Shown here: one piece after another, positions 58,850 through 64,000 of the stretch
How the letters are laid out: each line of letters begins with the position of its first letter
Position numbering within the stretch: the first letter of the stretch is position 1
Origin: Streptomyces seoulensis
Lineage (GTDB): Bacteria; Actinomycetota; Actinomycetes; Streptomycetales; Streptomycetaceae
Direction of reading: 5' to 3'
NCBI RefSeq assembly: GCF_004328625.1
Contig: NZ_CP032229.1
Coordinates: 3,596,001 to 3,660,000, forward strand
DNA: 64,000 bases
Made by a program: the position numbers and the translations under genes
The notes under the pieces: model-generated
The model's input: the letters and a program-made list of their open reading frames with translations, nothing else
The model's database searches: none
Told to the model about the DNA's origin: nothing

Positions 58850-59014
58850 GTGGCTGCCACCGACGTCCGCCCGAAGATCACGCTGGCCTGCGTGGAGTGC
58901 AAGGAGCGGAACTACATCACCAAGAAGAACCGGCGTAACAACCCGGATCGCATGGAGATGAAGAAGCACTGCCCGCGTTGCAATGCGCACACCGCGCACC
59001 GCGAAACGCGATAA
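58850..59014 (+). CDS. rpmG: Ribosomal protein L33 (zinc-binding form)
   Basis: 54 residues from a GTG at 58850 preceded by [31 protein letters not shown] and [15 protein letters not shown] are L33, with two CxxC pairs, so this is the zinc-containing (C+) form. Component of the 50S subunit. Actinobacteria often have a second, zinc-free copy elsewhere. It leads the rpmG-hadA-hadB set. Confidence 0.96.
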   Translation: MAATDVRPKITLACVECKERNYITKKNRRNNPDRMEMKKHCPRCNAHTAHRETR

Positions 59015-59115
59015 TTTCAGGCTCGTACTTGAGGTCGCCCCCGGCACTATGGGGGGCGGCCTCAAGTCGTTTTTCCCCTCGTACTCACTCCGCTAGACCA
59101 GGAGGTACCGGGCCC

Positions 59116-59568
59116 ATGGCGCTCGACCAGTCCTTCGTGGGGCGTACCTACCCGCCCACCGAGCCCTACGAGGTGGGCCGGGAGAAGATCCGCGAGTTCG
59201 CCGAGGCCGTCGGCGACACCAACCCGGCGTACCGGGACCCGGAGGCCGCCAAGGCGTACGGGCACGCCGATGTGATCGCCCCGCCGACCTTCGTGTTCTC
59301 CATCACCTTCCGCGCCGCCGGACAGGTCGTCGAGGACCCCCAGCTCGGCCTGGACTACAGCCGCGTGGTGCACGGCGACCAGAAGTTCGCCTACACCCGC
59401 CCGGTGCGGGCCGGTGACCGGCTCACCGTCACCTCCACCATCGAGGCGATCAAGTCCATGGCGGGCAACGACATCCTGGACATCCGGGGTGAGGTGCACG
59501 ACGCGTCCGGCGAGCACGTGGTGAGCGCCTGGACCAAGCTGGTGGCCCGCGCGGCCGAGGAGGTCTGA
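59116..59568 (+). CDS. hadA: MaoC-like hot-dog protein, HadA-like
   Basis: 150 residues, hot-dog fold. It starts DQSFVGRTYPPTEPYEVGREKIREFAEAVGDTNPAYRD and has VIAPPTFVFSI. The Asp/His catalytic pair of hydratases is not clear (AYRD instead of IHxD), as in mycobacterial HadA, the non-catalytic partner of HadB. The pair would form a (3R)-hydroxyacyl dehydratase. In mycobacteria rpmG2-hadA-hadB stand in the same order before secE. Start ATG after AGGAGGT. Confidence 0.88.
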   Translation: MALDQSFVGRTYPPTEPYEVGREKIREFAEAVGDTNPAYRDPEAAKAYGHADVIAPPTFVFSITFRAAGQVVEDPQLGLDYSRVVHGDQKFAYTRPVRAGDRLTVTSTIEAIKSMAGNDILDIRGEVHDASGEHVVSAWTKLVARAAEEV

Positions 59569-59574
59569 GCAGCG

Positions 59575-60003
59575 ATGACCGCGAAGATCGCGTACGCCGA
59601 CGTCGAGGTCGGCACCGAACTCCCGGCGCAGTCCTTCCCCGTGACCCGCGCCACCCTGGTGCGCTACGCGGGCGCCTCCGGGGACTTCAACCCCATCCAC
59701 TACAACGAGCGGTTCGCCAAGGAGGTGGGCCTGCCGGACGTCATCGCGCACGGCATGTTCACCATGGCCGAGGCCGTCCGCGTCGTCACCGACTGGGCCG
59801 GTGACCCGGCCGCCGTCGTGGAGTACGGCGTCCGCTTCACCAAGCCGGTCGTCGTGCCCGACGACGACAAGGGCGCGCTGATCGAGGTCACGGCGAAGGT
59901 CGCGGCCAAGCTGGACGACAACACCGTCCGCGTCGACCTCATCGCGACCTGCGCCGGCCAGAAGGTGCTCGGCATGTCCCGGGCGGTCGTGCGGCTGGCC
60001 TGA
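59575..60003 (+). CDS. hadB: MaoC-like dehydratase, HadB-like catalytic subunit
   Basis: 142 residues, hot-dog fold. GASGDFNPIHYNERFAKEVGLPDVIAHGMFTMA contains the Asp and His of the (R)-specific hydratase motif. With HadA it probably dehydrates (3R)-hydroxyacyl-thioesters. Streptomyces makes no mycolic acids, so the physiological role differs from the mycobacterial one. It starts 6 nt after hadA. Confidence 0.9.
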   Translation: MTAKIAYADVEVGTELPAQSFPVTRATLVRYAGASGDFNPIHYNERFAKEVGLPDVIAHGMFTMAEAVRVVTDWAGDPAAVVEYGVRFTKPVVVPDDDKGALIEVTAKVAAKLDDNTVRVDLIATCAGQKVLGMSRAVVRLA

Positions 60004-60011
60004 GGGCAGCG

Positions 60012-60038
60012 GGGGGTGTCCTGCTCCGGGACACCCCC
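60012..60038 (+). terminator. Hairpin after hadB
   Basis: 10-bp perfect stem (60012-60021 with 60029-60038), 7-nt loop, 8 nt after the hadB stop. Confidence 0.8.
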
Positions 60039-60059
60039 GTCACGGTCCGGGCCATCTCG

Positions 60060-60065
60060 TAGTCT
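60060..60065 (+). promoter_or_regulatory. -10 box of a leaderless murB transcript
   Basis: TAGTCT ends 7 nt before the GTG at 60073, and no ribosome binding site lies between. Transcription would start at the GTG itself. Confidence 0.55.
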
Positions 60066-60072
60066 TGCCCCC

Positions 60073-61128
60073 GTGCACGTACTCCACGACGCCCCCCTGG
60101 CCCCGCTGACCACCTTCCGGCTGGGCGGACCCGCGACCCGGCTGGTCACCGCCACCACCGACGCCGAGGTGATCGACGCCGTCCGTGAGGCCGACGACAG
60201 CGGCACCCCGCTGCTGATCATCGGCGGCGGCTCCAACCTGGTCATCGGCGACAAGGGCTTCGACGGCACCGCCCTGCGCATCGCCACCCAGGGCGTCGCA
60301 CTGAGCGGCACCACCCTGGAACTGGCCGCCGGCGAGATCTGGACCGACGCCGTCGCCCGCACCGTCGAGGCCGGGCTCGCCGGCATCGAGTGCCTGGCCG
60401 GCATCCCCGGCTCGGCCGGCGCCACCCCGATCCAGAACGTCGGCGCGTACGGCCAGGAGGTCTCCTCCACCATCACCGAGGTGACCGCCTACGACCGCCG
60501 CGCGGGCGAGACCGTCACGCTCACCGGCGAGGAGTGCGCCTTCTCCTACCGCCACAGCCGCTTCAAGGCCGACCCCGAGCGCTACGTCGTGCTCCGCGTC
60601 CGCTTCGAGCTGGAGGACGCGGCCGGCCTGTCCGCGCCGGTCCGGTACGCGGAGACCGCGCGCGTCCTCGGCGTCGAGCCCGGCGACCGGGTGCCGCTGG
60701 CCGACGCCCGCGAGACCGTGCTGCGGCTGCGCGCGGGCAAGGGCATGGTCCTGGACCCCGAGGACCACGACACCTGGTCCGCCGGGTCCTTCTTCACCAA
60801 CCCGATCCTGGGCGAGGAGCGGTTCGCCGCCTTCCAGGCAAGGGTGCGCGAGCACCTCGGCGCGGACGCCGTACCGCCCGCCTACCCGGCGGGGGAGGGG
60901 CTCACGAAGACCTCCGCGGCCTGGCTGATCGACAAGGCCGGCTTCACCAAGGGGTACGGCACCGGGCCGGCCCGTATCTCCACCAAGCACACCCTGGCGC
61001 TCACCAACCGGGGTGACGCCACCACCGAGGACCTGCTCGCGCTGGCCCGCGAGGTCGTCGCCGGGGTCCGGGACGTCTTCGGCGTGACCCTGGTCAACGA
61101 GCCGGTGACCGTGGGCGTCAGCCTCTAG
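60073..61128 (+). CDS. murB: UDP-N-acetylenolpyruvoylglucosamine reductase
   Basis: 351 residues. The FAD-binding part has LLIIGGGSNLVIGDKGFDG; GIECLAGIPGSAGATPIQNVGAYGQEV is the MurB signature; the catalytic Ser is in AGSFFTNPI, and TSAAWLIDKAGFTKGYG with the C-terminal Glu (VNEPV) completes it. It reduces enolpyruvyl-UDP-GlcNAc to UDP-MurNAc in cell-wall synthesis. Start is GTG 60073, probably leaderless; upstream in-frame residues overlap the hadB terminator. Confidence 0.95.
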   Translation: MHVLHDAPLAPLTTFRLGGPATRLVTATTDAEVIDAVREADDSGTPLLIIGGGSNLVIGDKGFDGTALRIATQGVALSGTTLELAAGEIWTDAVARTVEAGLAGIECLAGIPGSAGATPIQNVGAYGQEVSSTITEVTAYDRRAGETVTLTGEECAFSYRHSRFKADPERYVVLRVRFELEDAAGLSAPVRYAETARVLGVEPGDRVPLADARETVLRLRAGKGMVLDPEDHDTWSAGSFFTNPILGEERFAAFQARVREHLGADAVPPAYPAGEGLTKTSAAWLIDKAGFTKGYGTGPARISTKHTLALTNRGDATTEDLLALAREVVAGVRDVFGVTLVNEPVTVGVSL

Positions 61129-61139
61129 TACGCCACCGA

Positions 61140-61772
61140 CTAGTACGCCACACCGACGCCCTGCCGGACCGTCGCCGGGTCACCGACCGCCGCCAGCATC
61201 GCGTGCGCCACGTCCGCGCGGCCGATGGCCCGGCCGGCGCGCGGGAAGCCGCCGACCACCGTGCGGTAGCGGCCGGTCAGGGGCCGGTCGAGCAGGCGCG
61301 GCGGGCGTACCGAGGTCCACTCGGCGGTGCTGCGGGCCAGCTCCGCCTCCGTCTCGCGCAGGTCCGTGTAGACGTCCTTGAGGACGGCCGACACCACGGA
61401 CCGCAGCGCGCGGTCCAGCGGGCCGTCGTCCTCGGCGGCCGGGCCCACCGGGGCGGCGCTGACGATCACCAGCCGGCGTACGTCCTCCGCCGCCATCGCG
61501 GCCAGCACCGCGCGGGTCAGCCGGGCGGTGACGCCCGCGGCCCTGCGGGAGCGCGCCCCCAGCCCCGACAGGACCGCGTCCCGGCCCGCGACGGCCGCGC
61601 GCAGCGCCTCCGGGTCCGACAGGTCGGCCTCGACCACGCGCAGCCGCTCCCCGGTGGAGGTGAGCCGGGCGGGGTCCCGGACGACGGCCGTCACCTCGTG
61701 TCCGGCGTCCAGGGCCTGCCGGACGATCTCGCCGCCCACCCCGCCGGTGGCGCCGAACACGGTCAGCCTCAT
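61140..61772 (-). CDS. NAD(P)H-binding SDR-like protein
   Basis: 210 residues. LTVFGATGGVGGEIVRQAL is the dinucleotide motif; RRLVIVSAAPVGP and WTSVRPPRLLDRP are family features of the NAD(P)-binding Rossmann group (BVR-B/NmrA-like). Substrate unknown. The ATG at 61772 overlaps the adenosine deaminase stop (ATGA), so it is translated downstream of it. Confidence 0.88.
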   Translation of the reverse strand: MRLTVFGATGGVGGEIVRQALDAGHEVTAVVRDPARLTSTGERLRVVEADLSDPEALRAAVAGRDAVLSGLGARSRRAAGVTARLTRAVLAAMAAEDVRRLVIVSAAPVGPAAEDDGPLDRALRSVVSAVLKDVYTDLRETEAELARSTAEWTSVRPPRLLDRPLTGRYRTVVGGFPRAGRAIGRADVAHAMLAAVGDPATVRQGVGVAY

Positions 61773-62812
61773 GCGCTCACCGGCTCGGTCAGCCACCGGT
61801 CCACGCCCGCCAGCAGGCGCTCCTTCGTCTCGGTGGGTGCCGCCGAGCCGCGCACCGACTGCCGTGCCAGTTCGGCGAGTTCGGCGTCGGTGAAGGCGTG
61901 GTGGTGGCGGGCGATCTCGTACTGGGCGGCCAGCCGGGAGCCGAAGAGGAGGGGGTCGTCGGCGCCGAGGGCCAGCGGGACGCCGCTCTCGAACAGAGTG
62001 CGCAGGGGGACGTCCTCGGGCTTCTCGTAGACGCCGAGCGCCACGTTGGAGGCCGGGCAGACCTCGCAGGTGATGCCCCGGTCCGCCAGCCGCTTCAGCA
62101 GGCGCGGGTCCTCCGCCGCGCGCACCCCGTGCCCGATCCGGGTGGCGTGCAGGTCGTCCAGGCAGTCCCGCACCGACGCCGGGCCGGTCAGCTCACCGCC
62201 GTGCGGGGCGGAGAGCAGGCCGCCCTCGCGGGCGATGTGGAAGGCCCGGTCGAAGTCGCGGGCCATGCCGCGCCGCTCGTCGTTGGAGAGGCCGAAGCCG
62301 ACGATGCCCCGGTCCGCGTACCGCACCGCGAGCCGGGCCAGGGTGCGGGCGTCCAGCGGGTGCTTCATCCGGTTCGCGGCCACCAGCACCCGCATCCCGA
62401 GCCCGGTGTCGCGGGAGGCGGTGTCCACCGCGTCCAGGATGATCTCCAGCGCCGGGATCAGCCCGCCCAGCCGGGGGGCGTACGAGGTCGGGTCGACCTG
62501 GATCTCCAGCCAGCCTGAGCCGTCCCGGACGTCCTCCTCGGCGGCCTCGCGGACCAGCCGCTGGATGTCCTCGGGCTCCCGTACGCAACTGCGCGCCGCG
62601 TCGTACAGCCGCTGGAAGCGGAACCAGCCGCGCTCGTCGGTGGCCCGGAGTTTCGGCGGTTCGCCGCTGGTCAGGGCCTCGATCAGGGTCTCGGGCAGCC
62701 GCACGCCGTATTTGTCGGCCAGCTCCAGGACGGTGCCGGGGCGCATCGAGCCGGTGAAGTGCAGATGCAGATGGGCCTTGGGAAGCTCCGAGAGATCACG
62801 TACACGCTCCAT
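61769..62812 (-). CDS. add: Adenosine deaminase family protein
   Basis: 347 residues. Zinc and catalytic residues are present: HLHLH at residue ~15, SAPHGGELTG (His and catalytic Glu), RIGHGVRA, and LGADDPLLF (Asp pair). It converts adenosine to inosine, or a related aminopurine derivative. The start is the ATG at 62812. Coupled with the SDR-like gene downstream. Confidence 0.92.
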   Translation of the reverse strand: MERVRDLSELPKAHLHLHFTGSMRPGTVLELADKYGVRLPETLIEALTSGEPPKLRATDERGWFRFQRLYDAARSCVREPEDIQRLVREAAEEDVRDGSGWLEIQVDPTSYAPRLGGLIPALEIILDAVDTASRDTGLGMRVLVAANRMKHPLDARTLARLAVRYADRGIVGFGLSNDERRGMARDFDRAFHIAREGGLLSAPHGGELTGPASVRDCLDDLHATRIGHGVRAAEDPRLLKRLADRGITCEVCPASNVALGVYEKPEDVPLRTLFESGVPLALGADDPLLFGSRLAAQYEIARHHHAFTDAELAELARQSVRGSAAPTETKERLLAGVDRWLTEPVSA

Positions 62813-62827
62813 CCAGAGATCCTGCCA

Positions 62828-62871
62828 GAAGCGGGCCCGACCTACTCACGTGAGTAGGTCGGGCCCGCTTC
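62828..62871 (-). terminator. Terminator after aspC (44-bp perfect palindrome)
   Basis: Arms of 22 bp (62828-62849 and 62850-62871) meet without spacer; a few central bases would form the loop. It lies 10 nt after the aspC stop, between it and the deaminase gene. Confidence 0.9.
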
Positions 62872-62880
62872 CACAGGTCC

Positions 62881-64000
62881 TCAGTCCCGCGCCTCCGCCA
62901 GCAGCTTCTGCATCCGGCTGACGCCCTCGATCAGGTCCTCGTCACCCAGCGCGTACGACAGCCGCAGGTAGCCCGGCGTGCCGAACGCCTCACCCGGGAC
63001 GACCGCGACCTCGGCCTCCTCCAGGATCAGCGCGGCCAGCTCGACCGTGGTCGCCGGGCGCTTGCCCCGGATCTCCTTGCCCAGGAGGTCCTTCACCGAC
63101 GGGTAGACGTAGAAGGCGCCCTCGGGCTCCGGGCACAGCACGCCGTCGATCTCGTTCAGCATCCGCACGATCGTCCGGCGGCGCCGGTCGAACGCCTCGC
63201 GCATCTCGGCCACGGCCTTCAGGTCGCCGGAGACGGCGGCCAGCGCGGCGGCCTGCGCCACGTTGGAGACGTTGGAGGTGGCGTGCGACTGGAGGTTGGT
63301 CGCGGCCTTGACCACGTCCTTCGGGCCGATGACCCAGCCCACCCGCCAGCCGGTCATGGCGTACGTCTTGGCGACACCGTTGACGACGATGCACTTGTCC
63401 CGCAGCTCGGGCAGGATCGCGGGCAGCGAGGTGAAGGTGGCGTCGCCGTAGACCAGGTGCTCGTAGATCTCGTCGGTCAGCACCCACAGGCCGTGCTCGA
63501 CGGCCCAGCGGCCGATGGCCTCGGCCTCGGACTCGCTGTAGACCGCGCCGGTCGGGTTGGACGGCGAGACGAAGAGGACGACCTTCGTCTTCTCCGTGCG
63601 GGCCGCCTCCAGCTGCTCGACGGTGACGCGGTAGCCGGTCGTCTCGTCGGCCACGACCTCCACCGGGACACCGCCCGCGAGCCGGATCGACTCCGGGTAG
63701 GTGGTCCAGTACGGGGCCGGGACGATGACCTCGTCGCCCGGGTCGAGGATCGCGGCGAACGCCTCGTAGATGGCCTGCTTGCCGCCGTTGGTCACCAGGA
63801 TCTGGGAGGCGTCGACCTCGTAGCCCGAGTCCCGCAGGGTCTTCGCGGCGATGGCCGCCTTCAGCTCCGGCAGGCCGCCGGCCGGGGTGTAGCGGTGGAA
63901 CTTCGGGTTCCGGCAGGCCTCTACGGCTGCCTCGACGATGTAGTCCGGGGTCGGGAAGTCGGGTTCACCGGCGCCGAAGCCGATCACCGGACGCCCGGCG
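62881..64000 (-). CDS. aspC: Aspartate aminotransferase (class I/II), 5' end missing
   Basis: About 373 codons are present; the frame stays open to the window edge, so some 35 N-terminal residues are missing. It is a fold-type I PLP enzyme: [39 protein letters not shown] (PLP-contacting Asp/Tyr) and the Schiff-base Lys in [16 protein letters not shown], with the substrate-carboxylate Arg in LRLSYAL. It transfers amino groups between aspartate and 2-oxoglutarate. In Streptomyces I recall secE and nusG just upstream. Confidence 0.94.
   Translation of the reverse strand, partial: AGRPVIGFGAGEPDFPTPDYIVEAAVEACRNPKFHRYTPAGGLPELKAAIAAKTLRDSGYEVDASQILVTNGGKQAIYEAFAAILDPGDEVIVPAPYWTTYPESIRLAGGVPVEVVADETTGYRVTVEQLEAARTEKTKVVLFVSPSNPTGAVYSESEAEAIGRWAVEHGLWVLTDEIYEHLVYGDATFTSLPAILPELRDKCIVVNGVAKTYAMTGWRVGWVIGPKDVVKAATNLQSHATSNVSNVAQAAALAAVSGDLKAVAEMREAFDRRRRTIVRMLNEIDGVLCPEPEGAFYVYPSVKDLLGKEIRGKRPATTVELAALILEEAEVAVVPGEAFGTPGYLRLSYALGDEDLIEGVSRMQKLLAEARD

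Overview
The window is a stretch of very GC-rich actinobacterial chromosome, almost certainly Streptomyces. The evidence is codon use (third position nearly always G or C, many GTG starts, translational coupling through GTGA/ATGA overlaps), gene content, and gene order: a complete nuo operon, recQ, korAB, a second partial nuo operon, htpX, tRNA genes, rpmG, two MaoC dehydratases, murB and aspC, in the order I recall from Streptomyces coelicolor. No insertion sequence, phage, CRISPR array or rRNA gene was seen; it reads as core chromosome with a few degraded or accessory inserts.

Region 1 (1-14507): the 3' part of the main complex I operon, from the last codons of nuoC through nuoD-E-F-G-H-I-J-K-L-M-N, all on the + strand and mostly overlapping by 4 nt, ended by a 19-bp perfect hairpin. 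It encodes the 14-subunit proton-pumping NADH:menaquinone oxidoreductase except nuoA, nuoB and most of nuoC, which lie upstream of the window.

Region 2 (14508-34050): mixed single genes and small operons. These are a Uma2-like gene with an apparent 5' frameshift, recQ, an M56 protease, fumarylacetoacetase, an ATP-grasp ligase (with an in-frame TTA codon) coupled to a flavoprotein, a Cof-type HAD phosphatase, a secreted transglycosylase-like cell-wall enzyme behind a c-di-AMP (ydaO-type) riboswitch, a long-chain polyprenyl diphosphate synthase, a LolA-like protein with an ABC exporter, an FMN reductase, a repeat-containing protein, a lipoprotein, a VOC protein, a deaminase-like fragment, a RarD-type permease, and an NmrA-type reductase facing an HxlR regulator.

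Region 3 (34050-52640): korB-korA (2-oxoacid:ferredoxin oxidoreductase), an operon of two paralogous histidine kinases and a LuxR-type response regulator, then divergently a second nuo cluster (A2 B2 C2 H2 I2 J2 K2 L2 M2 N2) that lacks nuoD and the NADH-oxidising module nuoE-F-G, followed by htpX and a yccF-like gene. The kinases share a 500-bp near-identical block with unusual codon use, and NuoC2 carries a long tandem-repeat tail. A ferredoxin-reducing enzyme beside a complex I without its NADH module suggests, as inference only, a ferredoxin-linked proton pump.

Region 4 (52640-64000): small stress and membrane proteins, yajQ, tRNA-Tyr, a methyltransferase, a secreted lamin-tail-like protein, a small zinc-ribbon protein, two NAD(P)-binding proteins, an amidohydrolase lacking one expected active-site Asp, tRNA-Thr, tRNA-Met, rpmG, hadA/hadB-like dehydratases, murB (probably leaderless), adenosine deaminase and aspC (cut by the window end).
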